Below, in pieces: positions 1 to 8,051 of a DNA stretch of 35,582 bases (position 1 is the stretch's first letter; each line of letters starts with the position of its first letter). The stretch comes from Gammaproteobacteria bacterium. Lineage in GTDB: Bacteria > Pseudomonadota > Gammaproteobacteria > SZUA-140. Position numbers and translations under genes: made by a program. The stretch is taken from the NCBI GenBank assembly GCA_026981935.1, contig JALSIC010000030.1:1-35582 (forward strand). Reading direction: 5' to 3'. The notes under the pieces were generated by a model. That model saw nothing but the letters and a program-made list of their open reading frames with translations, did no database searches and was not told the origin of the DNA.

Positions 1-71
1 TCACCCAACCCTCAATTCAGAAGACTTTGTTTTTCCACGCCCTCTTTGCTATTCCCTCCGCACTTGCTCCT

Positions 72-545
72 TGTCATCTCGACCTCGCTTCCTGTCATTT
101 CGACCACATTTCACTGTCATTTCGACCACATTTCACTGTCATTTCGACCGAAGGGAGAAATCCTACACCACTACCCTCAGATTCCTCGCTACGCTCGGAA
201 TGACAAAGAAGTGTCATTTCGGCCAAAGGGGGAAATCCTGCCCCAGCGATTCCAGATTCCTCGCTGCGCTCGGAATGACAAAGGGGAATCGGCCAACAGC
301 CCCCTGTCATTTCGACCACATTTCACTGTCATTTCGACCGAAGGGAGAAATCCTACACCACTACCCTCAGATTCCTCGCTACGCTCGGAATGACAAAGAA
401 GTGTCATTTCGACCGAAGGGAGAAATCCTACACCACTGCCCTCAGATTCCTCGCTACGCTCGGAATGACAAAGAAGTGTCATTTCGACCGAAGGGAGAAA
501 TCCTACACCACTACCCTCAGATTCCTCGCTGCGCCCGGAATGACA
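72..545. repeat. Repeat cluster 1: five 69-bp palindromic units plus 22-bp modules
   Basis: Five copies of exactly 69 bp lie at 137-205, 212-280, 327-395, 402-470 and 477-545. Each begins TGTCATTTCGACCGAAGGG, reaches AAATCCT, has a 13-14 base loop, then reads back through GATTCCTCGCT to CGGAATGACA. The two 28-base arms are imperfect inverted copies. Units 3 to 5 are joined by the same 6-base linker (aagaag), giving a 75-bp period. A 22-bp module beginning TGTCATTTCGACCACATT stands in tandem at 93-114 and 115-136 and again at 305-326. Four of five loops are near-identical; the loop at 212-280 differs. Open frames here are repeat-encoded and unlikely to be genes. The cluster ends 25 bases past the prfB stop, so it may lie in that gene's 3' untranslated region. 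The first 70 bases of the window show nothing recognisable. Confidence 0.93.
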
Positions 546-570
546 GGTGATTTTTCAATAACCCCGCGCA

Positions 571-1666
571 TCACAGGCCGCTCTTCAGGCTGGCCTCTAT
601 GAACGGATCCAGGTCGCCGTCCAGCACGGCCTGGGTATTGCCCGTCTCGACACCGGTGCGCAGGTCCTTGATGCGCGACTGGTCCAGGACGTAGGAACGG
701 ATCTGATTGCCCCAGCCGATATCGGCCTTGCTCTCCTCCAGCGCCTGGCGCTCGGCATTGCGCTGCTGCAGTTCCAGCTCGTAGAGCTTGGCCTTGAGCT
801 GTTTCATGGCCACGGCCTTGTTCTTGTGCTGGGAACGGTCACTCTGGCACTGCACCACGATGCCGGTGGGCAGGTGGGTGATGCGCACTGCCGAATCGGT
901 TCGGTTGACGTGCTGGCCGCCGGCGCCGCTCGCGCGGTAGGTGTCGATACGCAGGTCCGCCGGATTGATCTCGATGTCGATGTCCTCGTCCACTTCCGGC
1001 GAGACGAACACCGCGGCAAAGGAGGTATGGCGACGGTTGCCGGAATCGAAGGGTGACTTGCGCACCAGGCGATGCACGCCTGTCTCGGTGCGCAGCCAGC
1101 CATAGGCGTAGGGCCCCTCGAACTTCACCGTGGCGCTCTTGATGCCCGCCACCTCACCGGGCGAGACCTCGATGAGTTCGGTATGGAAACCATGGCGCTC
1201 GCCCCAGCGCAGATACATGCGCAGGAGCATCTCCGCCCAGTCCTGGGCCTCGGTCCCCCCGGAACCCGCCTGGATGTCCAGGAAGGCATTGTGCTCGTCC
1301 ATCTCGCCGGAGAACATGCGCCGGAACTCCAGCTCCGCCAGGGTCTTATCCAGGGCATCCAGGTCGGCGTTCACCGCCTGCACGGTGTCCTCGTCCTCCT
1401 CCTCGGCGGCCAGTTCCAGCAGTTCCGCGCTCTCGTCCAGGCCTTCCGCCAGCTTGTCGAAGGTGCCCACCAGCTCCTGGAGCCGGGCGCGCTGGCGCCC
1501 CAGCTGCTGGGCGCGTTCCGGGTCGTTCCAGACCTCGGGATCCTCCAGTTCGCGCTCTACCTCGCGCAGCTGCTCTGTCTTGGCATCGAGGTCAAAGATA
1601 CCCCCTCAGGCTCGCGAGGCGCCTGCGCATCTCCTTGATGCGGTTCAAGAGTGCATTGATTTCCAT
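571..1666 (-). CDS. prfB: Peptide chain release factor 2, with programmed +1 frameshift
   Basis: RF2 recognises UGA and UAA stop codons and triggers peptide release in the ribosome. The gene is read in two pieces: ATG at 1666 to the CTT codon at 1597-1595 (24 residues), then, skipping T1594, from GAC at 1593 to the TGA at 573-571. The joined product has 364 residues, close to the 365 of E. coli. The second piece carries the SPF stop-codon reading motif near residues 204-206 and the catalytic GGQ near 249-251 (in [18 protein letters not shown]). It lies 88 bases downstream of recJ, the arrangement also seen in E. coli. Synthesis should be autoregulated: when RF2 is scarce the ribosome pauses at UGA and shifts. 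An annotation starting at an internal codon of the long frame would lose the N-terminus. Confidence 0.97.
1591..1606 (-). promoter_or_regulatory. RF2 programmed +1 frameshift signal
   Basis: Read on the minus strand, AGGGGG (1606-1601) acts as an internal Shine-Dalgarno-like element, followed by TAT, the slippery CTT (1597-1595) and the in-frame TGA followed by C (1594-1591). This AGG GGG TAT CTT TGA C layout is the canonical prfB recoding site. The spacing of three bases between AGGGGG and CTT is the one known to stimulate slippage. Confidence 0.97.
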
Positions 1667-1754
1667 GTACGTGCCGCTGAATGTCTCGTCAATCGAAAAG
1701 GCAAAGAGTTTACAACAGGATCGCAGGCGAACAAAACCGGCCGCCCACATCCCT

Positions 1755-3506
1755 TCATGTATCCGCGGCCATGTGCTCGACGATCATCTGGACCCGCCGG
1801 CTGCCCTGGTACTCATCCACGTCCAGTCGATAGGCGAGGTGGAGCCGTTCACTTTCAAGAGACGCCACCGCATGGGTATCCAGGGCATTGAAGGCGATGG
1901 CATCCAGCGGCGCGCCGCCGTCGGGGTGGGCGAGGCGCAACTTGAGGTGCCGTTCGCCCACCACGCGCCGCTGCCGCACATGGAAGACACCGTCGAACAA
2001 CGGCTCGGGAAAGGCCTGCCCCCACGGCCCGCCCCCGCGCAATGCCTGCGCGGTGTCCAGGTTCAGCTCCGCCGCCGTCAGTTCGCCATCGCTGTGGAGG
2101 ATGCCCTGGAGATCCGCCTCGTCCAGGCGGGCGGCGACCGTCGCCCGGAACGCGGCACAAAAGTCGTCATAGTCCGCCTCCCGCAGGCTCAACCCCGCCG
2201 CCATGGCATGACCGCCGAATTTACCGATGAGCCCGGGGTGGCGCGCCGCCACCTCGTCGAGCACATCACGGATGTGCAGCCCCGGAATGGAACGGGCAGA
2301 GCCTTTCAATTCCCCGGCACCACCCGGTGCAAAGGCGATCACCGGGCGGTGCAGGCGGTCCTTGATCCGCGCCGCGAGAATGCCGATCACCCCCTGGTGC
2401 CAGTGGGAACGATAAAGACACAGGCCCGCGGGCAGGGCGTCGTCATCGTCATGCAGGGAACAGGCTTCGAGTTCCGCCAGCGCCTCCGCCTGCATCTCGG
2501 CTTCGATGTGGCGGCGGCGGCGGTTCAGCTCGTCCAGGCGCAGCGCCAGGACCCGCGCCGCCGCCGGGTCGTCGCTCAGCAGGCATTCGATCCCCAGGGA
2601 CATGTCCTCCAGGCGCCCGGCGGCATTGAGACGCGGCCCCAGGACGAACCCCAGTTCGCTGCTTCCAACCTGCCGGTGGTCGCGGCCCGCGACCTCCAGC
2701 AGGGCAAGAATGCCGGGGCAGCACAGGCCGCGGCGGATGCGCGCAAGCCCCTGGGCCACGAGGATGCGGTTGTTGCGATCCAGGGGCACGACGTCCGCCA
2801 CCGTACCCAGGGCCACCAGGTCCAGCAACGCCGCGAGATTGGGCACCTCCAGCCCCCGCGCGGCGAACCAGCCCGTCTCGCGGAGACGGGCACGCAGGGC
2901 CGTCATCACATAGAAGATCACGCCCACCCCTGCGAGATGCTTGCTGGGAAAGTCGTCGCCGGGCTGATTGGGATTGACGATGGCATCGGCCGCCGGCAGT
3001 GCGGCGCCCGGCAGGTGGTGATCCGTAACCAGCACGGCAATGCCCCGCGCCACCGCGGCCTCGACGCCGGCCAGGCTGGAGATGCCGTTGTCCACCGTGA
3101 CGATGAGCGCAGGCTCGCGCCGGGCGGCCTCCGCGACAATCTCCGGTGTCAGGCCATAACCGTACCGGAAGCGGTTGGGCACCAGATAATCTGCCCGGCA
3201 TCCCATGGCACGCAGGGCTCGCAGCGCCAGGGCCGTGCTGGTGGCCCCATCGGCATCGAAATCGCCCACCACCAGGATCCGCTCCCCTGCCGCCGCCACC
3301 CCGGCCAGGAGCTCCACCGCGTCCTCCATGCCCTTGAGGGCATGGGGGGCAAACAGGCCCTCCAGGCCATAGGCCACTTCGTCGGGGCCCTGCACCGCGC
3401 GCTGGGCATAAACTCTCGCCAGCACGGGGTGCATCCTCCCCTCGCCCGCGAGACGGCGGGCAAGGGCCGCATCGCCCCGGCGGCGCACGATCCGGCGTCT
3501 CACCAC
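1755..3506 (-). CDS. recJ: Single-stranded-DNA-specific 5'-3' exonuclease RecJ
   Basis: RecJ degrades single-stranded DNA 5' to 3' in RecF-pathway recombination, mismatch repair and base excision repair. The protein has the DHH-family metal motifs: DFDADG at about residues 82-87, VDNG near 138-141 and DHH at about 162-164, followed by the DHHA1 region with GGHAMAAG. With the GTG start at 3506 it has 583 residues, against 577 in E. coli. A second GTG follows directly at 3503, and an ATG in the sequence MHPVLARVYAQRA is a shorter alternative; upstream in-frame codons belong to the preceding gene's sequence and are not conserved. A purine-rich stretch with GGGAG precedes the GTG. The start lies 22 bases after the stop of the RpfE-like gene, so the two are probably co-transcribed. 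Confidence 0.95.
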   Translation of the reverse strand: MVRRRIVRRRGDAALARRLAGEGRMHPVLARVYAQRAVQGPDEVAYGLEGLFAPHALKGMEDAVELLAGVAAAGERILVVGDFDADGATSTALALRALRAMGCRADYLVPNRFRYGYGLTPEIVAEAARREPALIVTVDNGISSLAGVEAAVARGIAVLVTDHHLPGAALPAADAIVNPNQPGDDFPSKHLAGVGVIFYVMTALRARLRETGWFAARGLEVPNLAALLDLVALGTVADVVPLDRNNRILVAQGLARIRRGLCCPGILALLEVAGRDHRQVGSSELGFVLGPRLNAAGRLEDMSLGIECLLSDDPAAARVLALRLDELNRRRRHIEAEMQAEALAELEACSLHDDDDALPAGLCLYRSHWHQGVIGILAARIKDRLHRPVIAFAPGGAGELKGSARSIPGLHIRDVLDEVAARHPGLIGKFGGHAMAAGLSLREADYDDFCAAFRATVAARLDEADLQGILHSDGELTAAELNLDTAQALRGGGPWGQAFPEPLFDGVFHVRQRRVVGERHLKLRLAHPDGGAPLDAIAFNALDTHAVASLESERLHLAYRLDVDEYQGSRRVQMIVEHMAADT

Positions 3507-3528
3507 GATCCCCGCGCTCCCGCTCCCG

Positions 3529-4623
3529 TCACAACCATTCGCGAAAGGCGCGACGGCGCACCGGCCAGAAGCGAGGCCGGCGCCAGCCCGCAAGATCCCA
3601 GCCCGTCCCGCCGCCATCGTATAACCTCAGGGCATCCAGATCCCCCGTTTTCAGGGCCTCCAGCAGCGGCGCCAGCCAGTCCCTCTGCCACTGCGCCAGA
3701 CAATCAGCCCACTCCTCGGGCTCGCCCCGCAACGCGGGCAGCCAGGGCGCATCGCAAAAAACCAGGTGAGTCCCCGCGCCGGCATGCGCAAGCCAGGCCG
3801 CGGCATCCGGCGGCAGTGGCGCGCACGCCGCCCCCCTCACCCGCCCCAGCCCCCGCAACACCGGATCGTCGCTCCAGACCCCCTGCAAGGCAACGGTCCG
3901 GGAATCAGCCTGGGTCTGGCCCGCCGCCGCCCGGGACGATACCCCCCCGCCCCAGAACCACACGCTGTTCACCGGCGGCTGGCCCGCCTCCCGGCGCGCG
4001 GCATTGACCGGGCACTCGTGGAGCAACATCTGGATTTCGTTGAGCAGGCGCCGCCAGCGCCCGCCCGCCGGCCCGGCCGGCATGAAGGGATGAATGTCCT
4101 GCCCCAGGGCGCGATACGGCGGCCAGGTCTGCAAGGCACGCGCCTGCTCATCCTGCATCCTCAGGTACCAGCGCCGCGGGGAGACGGCTTCGATGTGCAG
4201 GCCCTCGGCCGACAGGTGTTCGTTGAGCAAGGTCACCAGCACCCGGGCCTGCGCCGCATCGAGCGACACGAGATCGCGCAGCACCACCCGGTCCCGGTCG
4301 GCCTCCAGCCATACGGGATCGGCCCGCAGCCACCCGCCAGCCGGGGGCGGAGTCTCCTGAGACTCGCCCCAAAGGCTCCATGAAGCCAGGGGCTGGGCCG
4401 TCTCATCGGCCGCGGCGGCCGCAAGGCCACACAGCCGGGCCGCATTGCCGTAAACCCCGGCGGCCTCCTCCCCGCCGGGCAGGGCCTTCCCCCGCCCCAG
4501 GGCCTGGCCCAGCAGCGCCAGACCGGGGTGGTCCGCCGCGTCGCGAAACAGATGGCGCAGCCCGGGCACGCCACGCAGGCCCGGCACGCAGAGCAGGAGC
4601 TCCCGCCGCAGCGCCGTCGTCAT
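3529..4623 (-). CDS. RpfE/COG4255-like protein, alkaline-phosphatase-superfamily phosphoglycerate-mutase-like
   Basis: This 364-residue protein resembles the family often called regulatory protein RpfE or predicted phosphoglycerate mutase, whose genes frequently neighbour recJ. Recognisable conserved segments are WLRADPVWLEADRDRV (about residues 98-113), NEHLSAEGL (134-142), NEIQMLLHECPVN (195-207) and NSVWFWGGG (219-227). No enzymatic activity is established for the family as far as I know, so the mutase label rests on fold similarity only. The start ATG at 4623 overlaps the TGA of the pilE-like gene (ATGA), which suggests translational coupling. The longer upstream reading frame is the out-of-phase shadow of the pilin gene. 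I recognise the family from memory of its motifs and genomic position; confidence in the function is low. Confidence 0.8.
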   Translation of the reverse strand: MTTALRRELLLCVPGLRGVPGLRHLFRDAADHPGLALLGQALGRGKALPGGEEAAGVYGNAARLCGLAAAAADETAQPLASWSLWGESQETPPPAGGWLRADPVWLEADRDRVVLRDLVSLDAAQARVLVTLLNEHLSAEGLHIEAVSPRRWYLRMQDEQARALQTWPPYRALGQDIHPFMPAGPAGGRWRRLLNEIQMLLHECPVNAARREAGQPPVNSVWFWGGGVSSRAAAGQTQADSRTVALQGVWSDDPVLRGLGRVRGAACAPLPPDAAAWLAHAGAGTHLVFCDAPWLPALRGEPEEWADCLAQWQRDWLAPLLEALKTGDLDALRLYDGGGTGWDLAGWRRPRFWPVRRRAFREWL

Positions 4624-5048
4624 CTCAGCCAGCAGCCCGGATCGCTGGAACGCGCGGGGGCGGGACCGTCCTGGTCCAGAACGAAACGCCGGCAGGCATC
4701 GCCCGTCTGGCTGCCCCCGGGCCGGGGCACGGCAACGGCCACAAAACGCCCCGCCGTGGCATCTTCCAGCCGCAGCAGGTAATGGCCGGCGGGAGAAGGC
4801 GCCACCTCCGCGGCCCATCCCAGCGCGGTGAGTGTCGTGGCGTAGGCGCCATACCGGCCGTGATGGCGTTGCTGGGCCGCCTGGACCTGCAGCAGGCCGT
4901 TCATGGCATCCAGGCGCCGCTGCTTGCGCAAGGCCTCCAGGTAGGCGGGATAGGCCAGCGTGGCCACGATGCCCAGGATGGCCAGCACGATGAGCAGCTC
5001 CGTCAAGGTGAATCCTCTCCTGTTCTCTTTTCCTTCCTTGCCTTCCAT
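4620..5048 (-). CDS. pilE: Type IV pilin, PilE-like
   Basis: A 142-residue prepilin-like protein. The short basic leader ends in RRG, followed by FTLTELLIVLAILGIVATLAYPAY. This gives a prepilin peptidase site between G12 and F13, glutamate at mature position 5 and a hydrophobic helix of about 20 residues. C119 and C139 near the C-terminus could close the usual disulfide-bonded D-region (DACRRF...GCW). The product would be processed by PilD and act at the inner membrane or pilus tip as a minor pilin. An AAGGGA ribosome binding site sits six bases before the ATG. It is transcribed away from the fimT-pilW-pilX-pilV set and overlaps the next gene, so it heads a unit that also contains recJ and prfB. 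Confidence 0.9.
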   Translation of the reverse strand: MEGKEGKENRRGFTLTELLIVLAILGIVATLAYPAYLEALRKQRRLDAMNGLLQVQAAQQRHHGRYGAYATTLTALGWAAEVAPSPAGHYLLRLEDATAGRFVAVAVPRPGGSQTGDACRRFVLDQDGPAPARSSDPGCWLR

Positions 5049-5073
5049 GGCATTCCCTTCATCTTCTTCACTT

Positions 5074-5122
5074 TCTGTCTTCCATCTTCTGTCTTCCGTC
5101 TTCTGTCCTCTGTCCTCTGAAC
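5074..5122. repeat. Seven tandem heptamers (TCTGTCT type) between divergent pilin genes
   Basis: Seven consecutive 7-base units run TCTGTCT, TCCATCT, TCTGTCT, TCCGTCT, TCTGTCC, TCTGTCC, TCTGAAC. The plus strand is almost all pyrimidine and the minus strand all purine apart from a few bases. The array occupies most of the 130-base gap between the pilE-like and fimT start codons and lies in the 5' leader of the pilE-like gene. Slipped-strand changes here could alter promoter spacing; that is inference. Confidence 0.85.
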
Positions 5123-5178
5123 CCTTCCCCCAGCGGCGATTATTGCGATAGACTGGGTGTCATCGCAAGGGAATGCGC

Positions 5179-5748
5179 ATGCCTGCAAGGATCGCGACAT
5201 ACGCCACGCGCCGTCCCCGCCCGAAACCCGCGCGGGCAGTCGGGGCGGGCGTGTCGCTGCTGGAAGTGCTCCTGGCACTGGCCATCGTGGCGCTGCTGGC
5301 CGTCCAGGCCGTGCCCGCCGCCCAGGGGCTGCTCGCCAAGCAGCGCCTCAAGGGGGCCGCCGAGATCATCGGCGCCGAACTCCGTGCCGCACGGCTCGAG
5401 GCCATTCGTGCCAACCGCAGCCTGGCCGTGCGCTTCGTCATCCAGGATTCGGGCCAGTGGTGCATGGGCATCAGCGACGCCGGCCCCTGCGCCTGTGACC
5501 GGGAAGAGTGTCTCATCGACGGACGGCCGGCTCCACGCCTGGACAGCACCGCCCTGCCCCACATCCGCCTCGCCAGCAATTTTCCCGGTCACCTGCTCCG
5601 TTTCGGTCCATTGCGAGGCGGCGCCCGCCCGGGCACCCTGCGTGTGCGCATCGCCGGCGAGTCGGAAAAGGAAATGCGCATCGTGGTGAGCAGCCTCGGG
5701 CGCATCCGTCTGTGTGCCGTCCGGCTGCGCGGTTATCCGCCATGCTGA
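5179..5748 (+). CDS. fimT: Minor pseudopilin, FimT/GspH type
   Basis: A 189-residue protein with a long basic leader and a prepilin motif: cleavage is expected after G in GAG|VSLLE, followed by the hydrophobic segment VLLALAIVALLAVQAVPAA. The downstream region (RLKGAAEIIGAELRAARLEAIRANRSLAVRF is the recognisable stretch, residues about 56 to 86) matches the GspH/FimT pattern. It would be a minor pilin that helps prime type IV pilus assembly. I chose the ATG at 5179 because AAGGGA lies six bases upstream of it; the ATG at 5173 abuts the same purine tract. Its last codons overlap the pilW start (ATGCTGA), so the two are probably translationally coupled. It is the first gene of a four-gene minor pilin operon. 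Confidence 0.87.
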   Translation: MPARIATYATRRPRPKPARAVGAGVSLLEVLLALAIVALLAVQAVPAAQGLLAKQRLKGAAEIIGAELRAARLEAIRANRSLAVRFVIQDSGQWCMGISDAGPCACDREECLIDGRPAPRLDSTALPHIRLASNFPGHLLRFGPLRGGARPGTLRVRIAGESEKEMRIVVSSLGRIRLCAVRLRGYPPC

Positions 5749-6452
5749 ACAGAACCATCCCGAACAGGACAGGGGGATTCACCCTGACGGAGCTGCTGGT
5801 GGCCATGACCCTGGGCGCAGTGTTGCTGACGGGACTGCTCGCCTTTTTCGCCGGGCTCCTCGACATGCAGTCACGACTGCTGCGCCAGCAACGCCTGCAC
5901 CAGGCACTGGCAGGCCTCATGACCCTCATGGTCCATGACATCCGGCGGGCCGGTTTCCGGGCACACGCAGGCCGCACCGGCGATACGCCCTCCGGCGACA
6001 CGCTGGCCTTCCCCCCCGCGGCTGACAATCCCTTTCTCGCCGCCCTGCATCACGACGGCCCCTGCCTGCTCTATGCCTACGATCTGGATGAAAACGGGCG
6101 CCTCGCCAGGGACGAACAACGGGGCTTCAGGCTGCAGGACGGGATCCTGATGACCCGACGCAGCGGCCGGTCCCGGGAGCGCGATTGCGCACGGGGGCGC
6201 TGGTGGCGCCTCAGCGATCCCGCCGCACTTCGGGTCACCCGTCTCGAATTCCGGATCCACCGCCTGGCATGGCCACAGTCCCGGGAGCGGGAAACCGAAG
6301 CAGATCGGTGGCACCTGCTGGGCGTGGAAATCGTGCTGGCGGGATCGCTGCGCGCCTTTCCCGCCGAAACCGTCACCCTGCGAAGCACGGTCTATCCGCC
6401 CAACCTGCTGCTCCCACCCGCCGCATCCGGCGGCACGGGGGCGGGAAGATGA
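5742..6452 (+). CDS. pilW: Type IV pilus minor pilin PilW
   Basis: A 236-residue protein beginning with the leader MLNRTIPNRTGG and the prepilin motif FTLTELLVAMTLGAVLLTGL, with the processing site between G12 and F13 and a conserved glutamate at mature position 5. The stretch RQQRLHQALAGLMTLMVHD followed by IRRAGF is characteristic of PilW. The product is a minor pilin that works with FimT, PilV, PilX and PilE to initiate pilus assembly. The start overlaps the fimT stop by seven bases. The reading frame extends upstream without a good start, so the overlapping ATG is preferred. Forty-two bases separate its TGA from the pilX start. Confidence 0.88.
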   Translation: MLNRTIPNRTGGFTLTELLVAMTLGAVLLTGLLAFFAGLLDMQSRLLRQQRLHQALAGLMTLMVHDIRRAGFRAHAGRTGDTPSGDTLAFPPAADNPFLAALHHDGPCLLYAYDLDENGRLARDEQRGFRLQDGILMTRRSGRSRERDCARGRWWRLSDPAALRVTRLEFRIHRLAWPQSRERETEADRWHLLGVEIVLAGSLRAFPAETVTLRSTVYPPNLLLPPAASGGTGAGR

Positions 6453-6494
6453 GGCGCTGGGCACCGAAATTGAGCTGGGATTGAGCGGAAATCC

Positions 6495-7481
6495 GTGAAC
6501 CGGCGTCAGGCGCATCGGACTCATGACCACGGGCAGCAGGGCGCCGCCACCTTGTCCGTCACCCTGCTGTTGCTCTTCGTCCTCAGCCTGATGAGCGTAT
6601 ACGCTGCCCGCGTGGGACTCACCGAGGCCCGGCTGAGCGCCAACGAACTGCGCCACCAGCAGGCCCTGGCCGCCGCCATGGCGGGGCTGGAACGGGCATT
6701 TGCTGCTCTGGATCCCGCCCTCCTGGACGGCCCGCCCCGTGCCGGCCCCGCAGGCACCCTGCCCGACGGGAGCGCCTACGCAAGCCACCTGCGCCCCGAG
6801 GGCGACTTCCGGGTGGAAATCAGCGCCACCGGGACATCCACCGACGGCGGCAGCACCCGGCGCCTGCGCCAGCGGGCCCGCTTCCTGCCCTGGCTGCGAC
6901 GACCGCCGCCCGCTGCGCTCGTTGCGCGCGAGGCGGTACGCCTCCGGGACGGCCGACTCCGCGGCGGGCGGGAAGTGCCGCGGCTGTGGAGCGGCGGCCG
7001 ATTGTTCCGCGACGGCGTGCCCGTCGTGCGCCTGCCCGGGGATTGCCTGCCGGACGGACTGTGTACGGGGGACGCCGCGCTGGGCAGCCTGGCGACGCCG
7101 GCCTGGGAGCGCCAGTTTTTCACCCATCCGCCTGCCCTGATCCCGGAAATGCCGGGGGTGATCCACATTGCGGCGCCATCACCGGCACGACTTTCTGGCC
7201 TTCACCTGGGGCTTGCTTCGCGTCCTGTCCTCGTGATCGTCGACGGCGACGTGGCGAGCCTGCGCGACAGCCGTATCCATGGCCTGCTCCTCGTCCGCGG
7301 CGATATCACCGGGGATGCCGGAGGACTGGTACTGGAAGGTGCCCTGCTCAGCATCGGACGGATCGCCCTTACCGGGGATTTTCTGATCCGACACCGCCCC
7401 ACGGTGCTGCGGCGGCTCATGGACCTGGGCCGTTTCGTCCCCATCGCGGGAAGCTGGCAGGACAGGGATTCTCTCCCATGA
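6495..7481 (+). CDS. pilX: PilX-like minor pilus assembly protein
   Basis: A 328-residue protein with the PilX N-terminal pattern: a polar leader, then QQGAATLSVTLLLLFVLSL followed by MSVYAARVGLTEARLSANE. The canonical FTLxE motif is absent, as is usual in PilX proteins. The protein is longer than many PilX proteins (about 170-200 residues); its C-terminal half (about 150-328) is rich in G and D and shows no domain I can name. The frame opens after a TGA at 6471-6473 and GTG at 6495 is the first usable start; the ribosome binding site is weak. It ends in an ATGA overlap with pilV. Identification depends on the N-terminus and on position between pilW and pilV. Confidence 0.78.
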   Translation: MNRRQAHRTHDHGQQGAATLSVTLLLLFVLSLMSVYAARVGLTEARLSANELRHQQALAAAMAGLERAFAALDPALLDGPPRAGPAGTLPDGSAYASHLRPEGDFRVEISATGTSTDGGSTRRLRQRARFLPWLRRPPPAALVAREAVRLRDGRLRGGREVPRLWSGGRLFRDGVPVVRLPGDCLPDGLCTGDAALGSLATPAWERQFFTHPPALIPEMPGVIHIAAPSPARLSGLHLGLASRPVLVIVDGDVASLRDSRIHGLLLVRGDITGDAGGLVLEGALLSIGRIALTGDFLIRHRPTVLRRLMDLGRFVPIAGSWQDRDSLP

Positions 7482-7957
7482 ACGCCTCCTGCCGGGGCCT
7501 GACACTGATGGAGGTACTGGCCACGCTGGCCATCCTGGCCTTCGCCCTCACGGCCCTGAGTCATCTCCAGGCCACCCTGCAGCAGCAGTATGGATATGCC
7601 CGCCAGCAGAGCCTGGCCGTGATGCTGGCCGCGGAACGGCTGGCGACCCTGCGCCTGGGGCTTGCGGCCGGGCAAACGGTATCCGGCGGGACGGAACGCA
7701 TCGGTCCCGATGAAGCCTGCTGCGAAATCGTCCTCCCAGGCGCCGATACGCGCTACCGGCGCCGCTGGCGCGTCAATGTCGCTTCGGCCGGCGGGAACGG
7801 GCGTCCACGCCTGTGGCGGCTGGAAGTCACCGTCTCGTGGCAGGACCGGAAGGGCCAGGACCAGTCAGTCACCCTGTACACGCTGAGCGGCGCCATGGCC
7901 CTGCCTGCCCATGCAGACGCGCACATGCCCGCGCCCGCCCTTTTGCATCCCTTTTGA
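7478..7957 (+). CDS. pilV: Type IV pilus minor pilin PilV
   Basis: A 159-residue protein with leader MNASCRG and the prepilin motif LTLMEVLATLAILAFALTALSHLQ; glutamate sits at mature position 5. The following region (LQQQYGYARQQSLAVMLAAERLATLRLG) is typical of PilV. Two adjacent cysteines (EACCEIVL) occur near residue 88. The start ATG overlaps the pilX TGA (ATGA). It is the last gene of the operon; no pilY1 adhesin gene follows, and the next 1.1 kb is repeat DNA. Confidence 0.86.
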   Translation: MNASCRGLTLMEVLATLAILAFALTALSHLQATLQQQYGYARQQSLAVMLAAERLATLRLGLAAGQTVSGGTERIGPDEACCEIVLPGADTRYRRRWRVNVASAGGNGRPRLWRLEVTVSWQDRKGQDQSVTLYTLSGAMALPAHADAHMPAPALLHPF

Positions 7958-8051
7958 ATCCGGTTTGAATCCGGCTGGCCAGAACGCTTCAGCGCCCTTC
8001 TATCGAGGTTATCTGCTATGCATGACATGGAGCTGTTGGCCGAGTCCCCCC

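Noticed and set aside
46-550. Protein-coding genes in the repeat clusters (products with [16 protein letters not shown] or VISTEGRNP motifs)
   Set aside because: These frames are the repeat read in different phases, on both strands, with matching peptides in every cluster; none has a convincing ribosome binding site.
571-1470. prfB as a simple 299-residue gene starting at an internal codon
   Set aside because: It would remove the conserved N-terminus; the intact frameshift site explains the two frames.
1635-4007. Long plus-strand frame of 790 codons opposite recJ and the RpfE-like gene
   Set aside because: It is antisense to well-supported genes in GC-rich DNA, has low-complexity composition and no recognisable domain. 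The same holds for long frames opposite uvrB, thrS and the GGDEF/EAL gene.
5123-5172. Sigma-54 promoter for the pilin genes
   Set aside because: GG and GC elements occur (GGCGATTATTGC) but their spacing is two bases short of the -24/-12 consensus.
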